Shown in pieces: positions 44,596-56,173 of a DNA stretch of 64,000 nucleotides; positions within the stretch are counted from its first letter, which is position 1; each line of letters begins with the position of its first letter. Below the pieces are notes generated by a model that was not told where the DNA came from, did not search any database, and worked only from the letters and a program-made list of their open reading frames with translations. Position numbers and translations under genes: made by a program. The stretch is from Pascua guehoae. Lineage: Eukaryota > Basidiomycota > Tremellomycetes > Trichosporonales > Trichosporonaceae. Where the stretch lies: assembly GCA_001600415.1 (NCBI GenBank), contig BCJX01000001.1, positions 2,675,532 through 2,739,531 on the forward strand, given 5' to 3'.

Positions 44596-44682
44596 TGGAC
44601 GAGTTAGGAATCGAACCAAAGACCTCGTCAATTAGACAAGTAGCTTGCTAATGACGCGCTCTACCAACTGAGCTACACGCCC
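44596..44682 (-). tRNA. tRNA-Ala(AGC), intron-containing
   Basis: Same body as the CGC isoacceptor at 27940; anticodon AGC in loop TTAGCA, stem CGTCA/TGACG, T-loop TTCGATT, intron of about 15 nt. Confidence 0.9.
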
Positions 44683-44823
44683 AACACTATTGTGACAGTG
44701 AGAATATCGCTGACTGGCAACTGACTCGACGAGGTCGGTGTGAACGTCCTCCACGTCCTCAAAACAGAACCAGAAGGTTGCGTGTCTGTGTGTGGTGTGT
44801 GGGAGGGATGGCATTGGAGGGGA

Positions 44824-44862
<39 letters not shown>

Positions 44863-46415
44863 GGAGGTTTTGGCAACGGAAGCAGGCCCCCGCAGCTAGA
44901 GCGAGTGCTACTCGTGCAAGTAGAAGCAATACTCAAACATTGTACGGCGTATGCATGATGGGTGTGTTTCACCGCTGCCGCCACTTTTATTTTGATGGTA
45001 GACACATGTTTTAGGCGTGTTTCTCTCGGCCGTCCCCGCCCACGCATCAACCCCACACGTCCCACACGCACGTACGCACGTAGCTCTTGCTGGCGTGTTT
45101 TTTTTTTGGTCGGTGTTGCAGTCTTGGGTCTTAGTGCTATTCAACCGCCGCCACCGAGTGCAGGGCGACAGAGAGCCAGTGCCGAGTTCCCTGCTTACTT
45201 TTTTGCGTCGCGTCTCAATTCACCAGCACTTAAAGCAGTCGCGTCCTCCAGGGATTGCTTTCCAAGCCTTGGGGTTTGTCCTGAGAGCCATCCTTAAACG
45301 CGTCAAGCTGCAGTGCAGCTATGCCGACCATCCCAACAAAGAGAGACAACATCCTCTGCCCACTGCTGCGCCTGTGGCGTACCCTGCAGACGCCTCAGAC
45401 AACGCCACCACGCGAAAGACGCCGTCTTCATTGGCTCTAATGGTGGAAATGCACCTGACCAAACATGGAGGCAGACGACTGTGCACAAGGGCCACTGCTC
45501 AGAGGCCATGGGACACGCGAGGTACAGGAGCGTCCACCCAACACCGAACTCTCGCAGGATGTCCGTGCTTGTCGACAGCTTTGAACGTCCATACAACACA
45601 GAATGCGGCAATGTGGCTTGCGCCAACTGGGCGTTGGCGCCTCACATGCTTTGCTTGGGTCTCTGTCCGTGCTTGTCCACTAACTTACCCCACGCTGGTT
45701 TGCAAACTCGTGCAGTCCCTGTGGGCCATCCTCGCTTCCCCCCTACCCAAGCCCCACTAACCGAGATTGCTTTCTTTTTGGGTCGCCCGTCAACCCCCCA
45801 ACCAATGGCTGCGGCCACCCCCGGTCCATGCAGGGAAACTAGACCAAGCCACAACGAGTACTAACCACAACAACATGCGTCATGCAGTCGGATTGCGGAA
45901 ATTTCAAGCCGAACGACCTCCTTGCTAACCAGCTCACAAACAGTTAGCGCCACGGCACCGATCCCAGCGCCCAGTTTGCGCTGGGTTCCGATCGTGTTTC
46001 TGTTTCGTCTTGGTCTTGAACAACCACTTGGTCTTCGTGTTGCGTGTCCTTTCGCCCTCTATGGCCATGGGACACTTGGCTTGACTGGCCTTGCTGTTGG
46101 CATTCAACTACGGCCAGTCGTCACACTCCCACCTCAAACTCTTGTCTCCTTTTACAACCAAACCTCCCCCGCCAAACGCGTCGGTCTGCACTGCACTCCG
46201 TCATCCCAAGCTCGTACTACATCAACGCGTCACAGGCGCCCCTCTCGACGCCTTACAGCGTCTACTCGCTCCCGTAGCTTGCGTCGCGCATACACGAACC
46301 GACCAAGTGTGCTGCAAGTGCCAGCCAAGCTAGCCAAGAACTGCCTATCCCCGACCCGGAGTAGGTTTACTGCTCAATCTGCACCTATTGACACTAGCAG
46401 TTTGTTAGCGTCGAC
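44683..46415. other. Gene-free region with a poly-G tract
   Basis: About 1.7 kb without a supported gene, including a 35-base G run. Frames at 45017-45760 and 45313-45864 overlap each other out of phase and have no motifs. The last part is a C/T-rich leader of the next gene. Confidence 0.5.
44826..44860. repeat. 35-base poly-G tract
   Basis: Uninterrupted G from 44826 to 44860, preceded by GGAGA and followed by ACGGAGG. Length may be approximate because homopolymers are error-prone. Confidence 0.85.
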
Positions 46416-48542
46416 ATGCCGTACTTCTCAATGGACGCGTCCCCATCACCATGGTCGAGCCGAGGGCCCACCACTCCGGAAACACCGTCACCAGTTTGCC
46501 GACAGTCTTGTGATCTTTTGTCTCCCAGTCATTTGCGAGAAGGCCATCACCGTCCGAAGAACCTACTGCTCTCTGTGCCACAACCCAAACGTCCCTCCTC
46601 AGAGGTCTCGTCCAGAGCAACAGAATACCGCCTTCGACTGCCGCGCCACAACTCTGGGGATACAGTGCGCACGTTGTCGGACACGGGCACTGACGACACT
46701 TCGGACACGGATGCATCCCTCCCTGGCGTACCTCATTCTCGAGGTCCACGAACAACATCCTCATCATCGACAGCATCAGACCCACCGAGCGTCCCATCCA
46801 CACGCATTCTGCAGTCTCCACGGTCACCGACCCCACACTCGCGCAACGCACGCTCGCGACAGGCATTGTATGGTCTTCCTTCAGACTCGCCCTCGCCCGA
46901 CACTCACAGCTGGCTCGATACGCTGGAAGTACTGAGCGCGACGCACTCGAAGGACTCGTCGTTGAGTTCGGCTGGGAGTCCTTGGGTTACGTCTCAACCT
47001 TGGCTGGATGCGATGGACTCGCCGCATTCACCACTCGAACTGCCCCTCTTGCCCTCACTGCTCCCCTCGTGGGCCTCTGCCTCGCGCTCGTCTATCGATT
47101 CGTCGTTTGAAATTCTCGAGACGCCCATCAATTCCTCTTTCGATCTCGACAATGGATCCCCACCGCCGGAGAGCCCTGGCAACTCGCTCGGCACTCAGAC
47201 ATCTGCCAACCTAATGGAGTCGCTTCTTCCTGATGTTGGCGAGTCGGATATCGATTCAAAGGCGCATTGTTACCCAGCAGCGCCATCCATTGTCCTGGTC
47301 AAGAGTCCTCGGAGTCCCAACGAGGGCCAAGAGTCGGAACGAGAGGCTGTTGAATCATTCCAGCTTCCCGATTCTCCAACTGATGCTGGCCAAGAGGCCT
47401 CAATGCTATCGTCGACAGGGCCTTCGACACCAAGAGCCAATCTCTCTCCCTCCTCCTCTCGTTCATTCTCTCCGGTCGCTTCCCCAGGGTCTCCGTCTGA
47501 GTCAATGCCCCTGGCTTGGACCATCCACGAGGCGCGGAAGGTCACTCTCTCACCCGCAACAGCTGTAATTTGCCCAGCTTCACCCCGTTGGAGAATCATG
47601 AAGGCCAAACGCGTATCACTGGCGCCGACCAGGGCAGTGGTGATGTGCATTTCTGGTAGCACGTCGAGCTGCGCGACATCGGATTCGGTTACACCATTGA
47701 GCGCTACATTAGGACCATCGTCCACCGACACATTCCTGGCCCCAGCTGCTCTTGTCATACCCCATGGAAGCTTGCAGCACGATACCCCAAGGACACCCGA
47801 TCCCAGTCACAACCCTCCCTCACCACTCTGCGACCTGCCACGCACCCCTCTCACCCCTCACCGACACGCACCTGTTGCCACATTGCCCACCCGCCACCCC
47901 GTCTTCAGCCCAATCCCACCGGGAAGATGCCTGACTCCATCACGAGGCAACTCGCTGCCCATCCCCACCATGCCAAACATGTGTGTTCCCCTCACCTCTG
48001 TCGGACCTCCAGTGCCCATGTCGGCAAAGTCGAGCATATCCAATCGCATGCCCCTCAACCCTCGCTTCTCCATGTCCCCACCGTCGACCCCTCCCCTTTC
48101 TCCCCTTGCCGCTCCGCCACTACCTCCACTACCACCATTGCCACCACTGCCTCCACTGTCGGCATTGCCTGCAAGTCCCATGAGGCCGTTTTCGCCCAAG
48201 CCCCGCCGGCACCTCGCGAAGTCACTTTCCGTGGCAGACTTCTCGTCTTTCATCATGTCTCCGGGGCGTTCACGTCGGCGTATGGGTTCGCGCGACACCG
48301 AGCCAGCACCCTCTTCGCAATCATCCAACTCGACTCCCACCACAGCCCATTCCGAAACCTTCAACCGCCCAACCTCGTCGAAAGCGTTCTCGCTCTCACC
48401 CACACCAGGTACGCCCGACTCCACACCAGGGACCCCATCTTGGAGGAGGCATCGCCGTACCCCCACGCCATACTCTACCGCGGACATGTTCCACCACCCT
48501 CGCGTGCCGACACAGGCCTTACCGGGGGCCCAAGAGGCATAA
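46416..48542 (+). CDS. Disordered SP/TP-rich hypothetical protein
   Basis: Single-exon gene for 708 residues with no folded domain recognised. Ser, Pro and Thr dominate, with dozens of SP and TP dipeptides suited to proline-directed kinases. Two short ordered-looking repeats stand out: AWTIHEARKVTLSPATAVI and, about 25 residues later, RWRIMKAKRVSLAPTRAVV, which share the pattern W-I-x-A-(K/R)-x-V-(T/S)-L-(S/A)-P. A PLPPLPPLPPLPPL stretch near residue 575 could bind SH3 or WW domains. The Arg-rich GRSRRRMGSRD segment may be a nuclear signal. Perhaps a cell-cycle or polarity scaffold; unknown. Confidence 0.6.
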   Translation: MPYFSMDASPSPWSSRGPTTPETPSPVCRQSCDLLSPSHLREGHHRPKNLLLSVPQPKRPSSEVSSRATEYRLRLPRHNSGDTVRTLSDTGTDDTSDTDASLPGVPHSRGPRTTSSSSTASDPPSVPSTRILQSPRSPTPHSRNARSRQALYGLPSDSPSPDTHSWLDTLEVLSATHSKDSSLSSAGSPWVTSQPWLDAMDSPHSPLELPLLPSLLPSWASASRSSIDSSFEILETPINSSFDLDNGSPPPESPGNSLGTQTSANLMESLLPDVGESDIDSKAHCYPAAPSIVLVKSPRSPNEGQESEREAVESFQLPDSPTDAGQEASMLSSTGPSTPRANLSPSSSRSFSPVASPGSPSESMPLAWTIHEARKVTLSPATAVICPASPRWRIMKAKRVSLAPTRAVVMCISGSTSSCATSDSVTPLSATLGPSSTDTFLAPAALVIPHGSLQHDTPRTPDPSHNPPSPLCDLPRTPLTPHRHAPVATLPTRHPVFSPIPPGRCLTPSRGNSLPIPTMPNMCVPLTSVGPPVPMSAKSSISNRMPLNPRFSMSPPSTPPLSPLAAPPLPPLPPLPPLPPLSALPASPMRPFSPKPRRHLAKSLSVADFSSFIMSPGRSRRRMGSRDTEPAPSSQSSNSTPTTAHSETFNRPTSSKAFSLSPTPGTPDSTPGTPSWRRHRRTPTPYSTADMFHHPRVPTQALPGAQEA

Positions 48543-49102
48543 TATCGAGGCTAGGCAACACGCACGGGGTTCACGTTTAGCGACCCTTGCCAAATTCTCT
48601 CAGTACAATAATCATAATCCATCAATAAGAAAACCATCAATGTCCATAGGTTCTTCTCGCTGTTACATCTGCATCAATCCATCATGATCAAGCGTGCGTC
48701 ACGGGCAAGGCCTGCGTTATTGGACTGTACCTTGTGCTCCGAATGCCAATTGTCCGCACTTGATGGAACTAGTTGCGGGGGCTGTTCTGTTCTGCCCAGC
48801 GAGGGTTTAGAAATAAGTTAGCAACATAAGGCAGCAGGAGTACTCTGTCACTCCTGAACTGAATGTTGAAGTTGTTGCGAGTTGCAATGTTGAGCACGAG
48901 CACGGTGGTGGTGACAAAAGTCGAGTCGCGTCGCGTCGCGTCGGATCGGGACGCGTGCACGCGCCGCCTGTGCCTGAGCGGCGCGGGGCTCCCAAAATCC
49001 AGTCCGACCCAGTCAACTATCAACCCCTCCTTTGGCCTTTGGGCAAGCCCCCCTCATTCTTTGCACTCGCTCTCTCTCTCTCTCTCCACCTCAACATCAA
49101 CT
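48543..49102. other. Promoter region of the DUF4246 gene
   Basis: No gene seen. The direct repeat GTCGCGTCGCGTCG lies at ~48926-48940 and a (TC)8 tract at 49071-49086, just before the start, a pattern common at fungal core promoters. Confidence 0.5.
49071..49086. repeat. (TC)8 tract in the core promoter
   Basis: Perfect dinucleotide run 17 bases before the DUF4246 start codon. Confidence 0.85.
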
Positions 49103-51169
49103 ATGACCGACCTATCTGCCTCCCCAGCCCACAATGCGGTCGCATCGCCCGCAACCGAAGGCATGGCCTCGAGTACGGCGGATTCCAGCTCTGGGGGATC
49201 TGACGCCGGCGGGCACGTCGAGTCACGCCCGTTTCCCATCGGAGTCGACGAAGGCGGCTGGAGGTCGAACACGGTGACGACCCGGGAGCGCGCCATGCTG
49301 TGGTTTATCAATGTCATCACGGACAAGCCGCAGTGGTGGACAAAGGTGCACGACGAGACGATTGTGGCCAAGTGGAAGGCCGAGCTCGACGGCTTTGTTG
49401 CGACAGGCAATGACCCTCTGCAAAAGGGTTTCTCGGACGCCATGTGGGGCGCCTGCATGCAGGAGCTGCGAGACAAGGCGGTGATCGCGACCAAGACGGC
49501 GATCGACGCGGAGGGTAACGGGGCCATCGTGTCGGTACTCGATACTGCGGCAGCCGTGTTCAAGGCCGACGGGCGTGTGCCGCCGTCGGTCCTCGCAGCG
49601 CTCCGCGAGGCAGTCAAGCCGTTCGAGGACGTGCCTGAAGCGGCCAAGGACTGGCACCCGGGCAGCGACGGAAAGGTACTTGACCTGGTACACCCGTCGC
49701 TCTGGCCACTGGTGTATGGCACGAGCCGTATCGTGTCTGACCGCGATATCGCCCTCGAGCACGCGGTGACCATGATGGGCGGTGGGGACATTATCCCCGT
49801 CCCCGAGGCCAAGGATCTGGGTCTCTCCGGCTACGTGAACGATCGCCTGTGGTCGCGCAACTTTCAGTGGTTGCCCGCAGACATCTCGTTTGGCGACGAT
49901 GGTACCCAGGCGCCGCGCATCGTAAGCTACATCAACAACGTGCACCCGGTCCAACACAAGGCGCTTTACCCAGTCATTGAAGCGCTGGTCAACGCGTCCC
50001 TCCCACTTCTCTCTGCCGCGTATGAACGTGTCATGTCGTGGGAAACAAGCCCTGGTCCCGTCGAAGCGTTCCCGGAGCGCAAACGTATCGCCTGCGACGA
50101 CAGCAGGCGTAGGTGCCCCGACAGGGCCGAGGACGCTCCACCGCAGGCTTACTGCGGGTGTTCACGGCAGAACATGCCCGAGGAGCTGTTGCCTCCCGGC
50201 ATTACGAGGGACCACAACGACTTCTGGGACCTCTCGCGCGAGTGGTTCAACACATCCCACCCTGTCATTCAACCCGAGCCGACCGAGTACAAGTATGCCG
50301 GGTACGACAACTACAGGACCCACGGCCCGTGGTTCGAGCACGCACCGCGGACAAAAGTTGGGTTTGGACCACAGGCCAAAGACGATGGCGAGAACGAGGA
50401 GGGCACGAAGGGAGCCAATGACGGGGCAAAGTCTGCCGAGGCGCCTAAGGATCACAGGCTGCAGGTCATTGTCAAGTTGGCCAACATCCACCTGACCCCC
50501 GACAAGCCGACGTACGATGGCGGCTCGTGGCATTTCGAGGGACAGCTCAACGAACACATCTGTGCCACTGCACTGTACTACTACGACTCGGACAATGTGA
50601 CCGACAGCCGCCTTGCGTTCCGCACTGTTACCAACGCCGAGATGTACGACGAGGGCGAGTTTGAGTGAGTTTTTTCTGTCGTCCTTCATGGTGCTGACAG
50701 GCACAGGTATGAGCAAGAGGATCACGCCCCGTTCGAGGAAATATACGGCATGAACCCCGCAATGGACGGAGACAGCACATGCCAGGAGCTCGGGTCGGTG
50801 CTGACCCCCGAGGGGCGTCTGCTCGTCTTCCCCAACGTGCTCCAGCACCGCGTGGCGCCGTTTGAGCTCGCCGACAAGACGCGCCCTGGGCACCGCAAGA
50901 TTGTGGCCCTGTTCCTCGTCGACCCCGCCGTGCGCATCCCTAGCACGGCCAATGTGGTCCCGCAGCAGCGCCACTGGCGCCAAGCCAATGTCATTGACAA
51001 GCGCCTGCCCGCCGAGCTCGCGGGCATGGTCTACGAACATATCGACTGCGCATTCACGTTTGAGCAGGCCAAAAAGTTCCGCGAGCAGCTCATTGAAGAG
51101 CGCAAGGCCATTGACGACGCGAGCGCCGGCCTCATGACTGCCAACGAGTGGTGCTTTTGCGAGCACTAG
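49103..51169 (+). CDS. DUF4246-family protein
   Basis: Exons 49103-50664 and 50707-51169 encode 674 residues; the 42-nt intron begins GTGAGTTTTT and ends GGCACAG. DUF4246 is widespread in fungi and often present in many copies. The defining blocks are visible: TVTTRERAMLWFINVITDKPQWW-like segment near 55-78, WSRNFQWLPADI, SYINNVHPV, the core GGSWHFEGQLNEHICATALYYY (about 473-495), GRLLVFPNVLQHRV and HRKIVALFLVDP. The core with paired His and a later H-R pair is compatible with a double-stranded beta-helix dioxygenase, but activity is unproven. The first ~45 residues are Ser/Ala-rich and disordered. Confidence 0.85.
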
Positions 51170-51709
51170 GTGGTGAGGACTGTAGCCCGGGACGAGCTGC
51201 AGGCTGGCGTTGTCATTTGTGTCCATAGGTGTGGAACACGAGCAGACTGCAAGTGATGGGTAGGTGAGCGTTGTATATATGGGACATGAAAATCGTTATG
51301 GGCAGCTCCGACGTCGACATGCAATGTAGATCAGGCGTCAATGTCCATATACATGTCACTTACACCCACGCTCAGACTTGCCCTAACCCAACGTTGCGTG
51401 CCGTCTCGGTGCGTCTGCGTGATTCATGGTGTCCGCTTACGGTGCTTGACCCCGCAAGGATACTGTGGCGCGCAGGCCGTCATTGCGCACCCTCGATTGA
51501 GGCATCACTCCGCCCATCGATCAGTCTCATGCTTCTCCCAGTCCATGTTCGCGTAGAAGAGGCTGGATTCATAGATAATTTACCTATTATATAAGACTAG
51601 ATTGACATCCACGGTGCGCGATGCCCAGACGTGCGAGCGAATGAGCAGACGGACGAGGAAGGAGAAAGGCAGTGTGACCGACAAGGCCATGGCCGCGCGT
51701 CGGACGCGC
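51170..51709. other. Convergent intergenic region
   Basis: 3' ends of the DUF4246 and LOR genes; no gene seen. Confidence 0.5.
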
Positions 51710-53467
51710 TTAGATCTCGCCCTCGGTCTGGCGCTCGCTGCGGCCGCGCGGGGGGTAGGCGGGGGCGCCCGAGCCCATTGTGCCCGAGGCGGCGCCAAGG
51801 GCCTCGACGCGCGAGGGCGACGGGGCGCGCGAGGTGGGGCGGGAGCGGGACGCGGCGCGCGAGGTGGGACGCGAGCGGGACGCCGAGCGCGAGCCGACGC
51901 GCGAGTGCGAGCGGCTCGTCTTGTTGTGGAGCTCGTTGAAGCACACGGCAATGCCGGCCATGGCGGCATAGTCCATCCCGGGCGCGACGGTGACAAAGTA
52001 GGCGTCCTGGGTCGGGTCGGCCTCGGCGGCGAGGCGGCCAAAGGCGTCGTCGGTCGTGCGGTGGAGGAGGGCAACGACCTGGCCCGTCGTCTGGAGCACA
52101 ACTTCGCCATTGTCAAACGAGCCGCGCAGGATGAGGCGCGGGCCGCGGACGGCCTTTTGGTCGCGCAGAATGTACAGGCTCGCCTCCATTGTCTTTTCGT
52201 CCTCGGAGAGCTTCTTCTCCTGCGCCGTGAAAATGGCAATGTTGCCGTCGCCCGTCCACTCGGACTCGACGTCGACCAGGTCGAGGCGCTCGGCGAGGAA
52301 GTAGGGGCCAACCTCGGAGCGGTGGTAGTTGACGCGGAAGAGCTTGGTCTTGCCGTCGGGCGTGGTGAAGACTGCGTGTTAGTCGAGTGTTATTCAATAC
52401 AGGACGTGGGATAGCACATCCCACTAGCAACAATGGGAACAGCAAAGAGTAGCTGAGGTCGAGAGAGGGAAGGTGGGGTGCTCTCGCACCAGCAGATGGC
52501 AGACTCGCTCCTAACAGCAGCCTCGCAGAGCCTTGCTGGCGGCTTTGACCCTCTTCGCCCCCTCCCCCTTGTCTTGCCTGTCCCTCACTCTCTCCTACGT
52601 CTGGGTATCGTCTCGTTTCCAGCCGTGTCCCAGGCGCACTTCCAGTTGAGGATCGTGGCCGGTGCACAGCTGCACGACCCACAGCACCACGCTGCACCGT
52701 CCCGCCGCGCGGCCAAATCCAGACAGGGTGAACGACTCGGGCGACCTCGGCCCCTCCTCATCTCCAACCATAGAGCGCGGGCTGGAGAAGTGCTCGTCAC
52801 GCACTCGGCCTCGCCAAAGATCTCCATCATTATCCTAGCCACGCCATGCTCATCCCATTTCCGAATCCTCCACGAACAGCCCGAGCTCACACTACATCCC
52901 AGACTTACTCTTGGTGTCCTTGAAGCTCAGAGCGCGGCCCTCGACCTTGAACGCCTTCTCGCCCGAGTGCGTGTTGACGACGCTAAAGTCGCGCTGGGAT
53001 TAGCTACAGCCATCGTTTGGGGAGTCATGCAGTGGGGACGGGGGAGACGTGGACGTAACTGGGTGTCGATGGACACACCAGCACACAGACCCTCTGTGCA
53101 CCGTGTGTGCGTGTGTGGGCCGTGCATTGTGCACGTGTGCGCTGATCACCAGCAGGACACGGACGGATCGCATTGTCACCGCGACAATCACCATTGCGAC
53201 CGATCTAGCCCAGTACGGCCCTCCTCCCCATCTCATCTCGTCTCGCCTCTCAACTCCTCTTCACGTCTCCGCTTCACGTCCCCGCCTTCCATGCCTCGGC
53301 CTCTCCTGGCCCTCCCCACCCCCCACCACCAGTCCAACAGGTTGACTACTCACGCCGCCAATGACGGACAAGAACTTGTCCTGGATGCAGAGCGTCACGG
53401 GCGTCTCCGAGATGTAGTCGCCGGGGACGAGCCGGAGGGGCGCCTCGAGGGGGAAGATCGAGTCCAT
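51710..53467 (-). CDS. LURP-one-related (LOR/Tubby-C-like) protein with RS tail
   Basis: Three exons, from 53467 downwards: 53354-53467, 52909-52993, 51710-52371; 286 residues. The LOR fold is a beta-barrel around a central helix, related to the Tubby C-terminal domain and phospholipid scramblases. Matching blocks are CIQDKFLSVIGG, FSVVNTHSGEKAFKVEGRALSF and ASLYILRDQKAVRGPRLILRG. The C-terminal ~55 residues are repeated RSxSR/SRPTSRA units, similar to SR-protein tails and rich in SRPK-type sites, which is not usual for LOR proteins. Membrane-lipid binding or tethering is possible. Introns of 360 and 537 nt are longer than most here. Confidence 0.75.
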
Positions 53468-55372
53468 GGTGGGCTAGAGTGTGAGGGAGGGGTAGGAGGG
53501 GGAGGGGAAGAGGTAATGTGTGGAGATGCGAAAGTGGGGGTGGTGGGGAAAGATCGTCAGGACGTTTTTACAAGACCTGCTTGCAGCTTGGCATAGGAAA
53601 TTCAGAGCGCTGGGCACGTGCAGGCAGGTCCCAACTAGCCGCTCAGATGATCAGATGCTAACATTGGACACAGTGGGTGCTGCTGGCATGCCCTCGGCAG
53701 CTCCGCAGTGGCACGTCCTGCCTCCCGATGCTCGTCGCAGTCTTGAGGCATCCAGGCTCGGTACATGTACGCTCGGTCTTGCCGGTCACAAGCTTGCAGC
53801 TCTGACGTGGCTGGCCGTGCCAGTTGCGCCGTGGCTTGGCGAAGTGTGGCTGGCATGTTGCATGCTCCCCCGCGTCTGCTCCGGCACCCTCTCGATATCT
53901 GGGATTCTGGACTCTGCCACTCGGGTGTCTTGTCTCTGGTTGGCGATCTGGGGTAAGGGCACCCGGTCCCCATCGACGCTTCGACCGCCTGCACCCGATG
54001 TTTTCTGCTCGGTCGCTCGATGCTTCGAGCGACATTATCGTGGCGCAACGCGTCACGTGCCACCTAGTTTTTTTAGTCAGGTCAGGAAGAGACAAAGTCC
54101 TGAATCGCTTGGCGCGGTGCCGCCGTGGTTGCGGCAGCGTGCGCGCCGTTTGCCGTGCGTGATGGGTCGAGTGCATCCCAAATGGTGCCGCGATTGTCGG
54201 CGAGCCGTGGCGAGTCGTGCGACCAACGCGACCATTCGGCAAGCTCCGGCCGGACTGTTGGCCGCCAATGTCTAGCCCTCACTTTGCCATATTTTGGCGA
54301 GCCTGCCGTGCATGCATTGCATCCATTTGATCGTTGGCGGATTCGCGCGCTCTGGAACATTACGCATGCACAGATGGTGACAAAAAGGAACAAGAAAGGC
54401 GTAGGGGTGCCGAGGCATGGAGATGGAGATGTTGAGCTGCTGTAGACGAGCCGAGGCATGGAGATGTTGAGCTGCTGCAGGCGTGCCGACCTGGCAAGAG
54501 CTGGCCAGTCTGCGCCCCATTTCTCGTCCCTTCTTGACACCTCTGGACGCGTCACTCTCACGCGTACCGCGTCGCAGTTAGAGTTGGATTCCGCACGCGA
54601 CCTGCGATCGTGTGAGCGGCGTCAAGCATGTCGATAATCGCATCTCATGTCATACTCGACTCTGTTGACTGCGTCTGCCCTCGGACTCGAGCAACTGCCA
54701 GGGGCACGGTCTTCAGTCTGAAACGTGCAGTGATGTACCTGAAACGTAAGCCATTGGTCGCACGACCTCTTTGGCCCCAGCCACAAGTACCAGGGAGGCG
54801 TGAGGCCCAAGAACATACTACTTGCCACTTTGCAGAGAATGGTTGCGAGTATCGGACTGGACTGGGATGCAACGCCATGCCAGACAGAAGACAGCCCTCT
54901 TCACCTCTGTTGTCCGTATACCCAAGGTCCCAAAATGCTGTCAGACAACACAAGATACTCGGTGACGGCCAGACCAGAGCTGACGCATTGTCGGGAGCGA
55001 GTTACTCCCCCACGGTATGGGTACGAGAACCAGTCGCTTAAAGAACGATATCGTGCCCACCTCAGAAGTCGACCCGAGACCGCCGCCGTCATCACCCAGG
55101 CTGGGCAGCCACGTTCCCCGCTGTGAAAAGAGGATGCAGAGATTGGACATTGATCACGGATGAGACATCGTTCCGAGGCCGAGTGGAGGCATCGTATCGT
55201 ATCGGCTTGGGCCGTGGTTCGGAATTCGGCAAACGCAGCGTGCACTCGGCAATGAACGTCAGACCGCACTGGGCGCTCAGGTGACCGTTTCCGCCAGAGT
55301 GGACGACTGGGGCCAGATATCCAGAGCCGATGCATGTTGACAGTGTACCTCATCCGACCCAAATCCAACACC
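53468..55372. other. Gene-poor region
   Basis: About 1.9 kb without a supported gene. A plus frame at 53520-54275 (251 codons, GTG start) has no motif. A 28-34-base tandem duplication lies at 54409-54477. Confidence 0.5.
54409..54477. repeat. Short tandem duplication
   Basis: GCCGAGGCATGGAGATG...TTGAGCTGCTG occurs at 54409-54442 and 54450-54477; the first copy has one extra GGAGAT. Confidence 0.85.
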
Positions 55373-56173
55373 ATGTCAACAGCATCCACGGCACCGGCCG
55401 ACAAGGCGTGGGACGGCGACGAATACCTCTCGCGCCCGGGGCAGGCCGAGGCGGGCGCGCTCAACGCGCAGACGCTCATCAAGGGCCTGGTAGCCTCTGG
55501 TGTCCCCGAGTCATCTTTGGGGGATCTCGACGTGCTCGAGGTCGGCGCGGGGGTGGGGACAGTGACGGCCGGCCTGGGTGTGTTCCGGAGCATCCACGCG
55601 CTCGAGCCCGACACGTCCATGGCGGCCGTGCTGGGGCGGCAGCTGCAGACGGGCGCCTACGAGGGGCTGAAAGATACGCAGGTGACGTGGGCGAGCCACG
55701 CGCTGTCCCGGGCGTCCAAGGCGGACTTTAGCTCGGGCAAGCCCATGGCGTCGCCTACCCCGGAGGAGCCGGGACGTACCCTCCCCGCGCCCAGGGCGCA
55801 GTTTGACGCGGCCCTCGCGGCCCTCGTCGTCCACCACGTCTCCGACATGGGGCCCTTCTTCGCCGGCGTCCTCGCCCTCCTCAAACCCGGCGCACGCCTC
55901 GTGGCCGTCGAGTTTACACCCCTCGGCGACGACGACATTTCGCGCCGCTGCCACCTCGAAATCTACAAGGGCGCCACGGCCGTAGACGACGACGATGCGC
56001 CCCTCCACGGCGACGACTTTCGCACGTCCTACACCGTCGAATCCCTCTCGGCGCTCTTTACCCGCTTTGGCCTCACGGACGTCGGCGGCATGCAGGGTAC
56101 GGGCCTCCCGGCGTTTGGGTACGACAAGCCCCGCGGGCCGACAATCGTCGTGTGGGGCCGCAAGCCCGAGTAG
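55373..56173 (+). CDS. Class I SAM-dependent methyltransferase
   Basis: Intronless gene for 266 residues; the ATG at 55373 follows ACACC and precedes a typical STASTAPADKAW start, although an in-frame ATG exists at 55334. Motif I is LDVLEVGAGVGT (52-63), the SAM-binding loop. The acidic residue after strand 2 is in HALEPDTSM. FDAALAALVVHHVSDM is motif post-II/IV, and LKPGARLVAVEFTPL is motif III. A ~15-residue Pro-rich insert lies before strand 4. It resembles small-molecule methyltransferases of the Methyltransf_11/25 type. Substrate unknown. Confidence 0.85.
   Translation: MSTASTAPADKAWDGDEYLSRPGQAEAGALNAQTLIKGLVASGVPESSLGDLDVLEVGAGVGTVTAGLGVFRSIHALEPDTSMAAVLGRQLQTGAYEGLKDTQVTWASHALSRASKADFSSGKPMASPTPEEPGRTLPAPRAQFDAALAALVVHHVSDMGPFFAGVLALLKPGARLVAVEFTPLGDDDISRRCHLEIYKGATAVDDDDAPLHGDDFRTSYTVESLSALFTRFGLTDVGGMQGTGLPAFGYDKPRGPTIVVWGRKPE

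Noticed and set aside
45017..45864. Overlapping plus frames of 183-247 codons
   Set aside because: They overlap each other out of phase, start at non-ATG or weak ATG codons and contain no domain.
53520..54275. 251-codon plus-strand frame
   Set aside because: Starts with GTG, lacks any motif, and composition resembles translated non-coding GC-rich DNA.
54901..55620. 239-codon minus-strand frame
   Set aside because: Overlaps the start of the well-supported methyltransferase gene antisense and has no motif.
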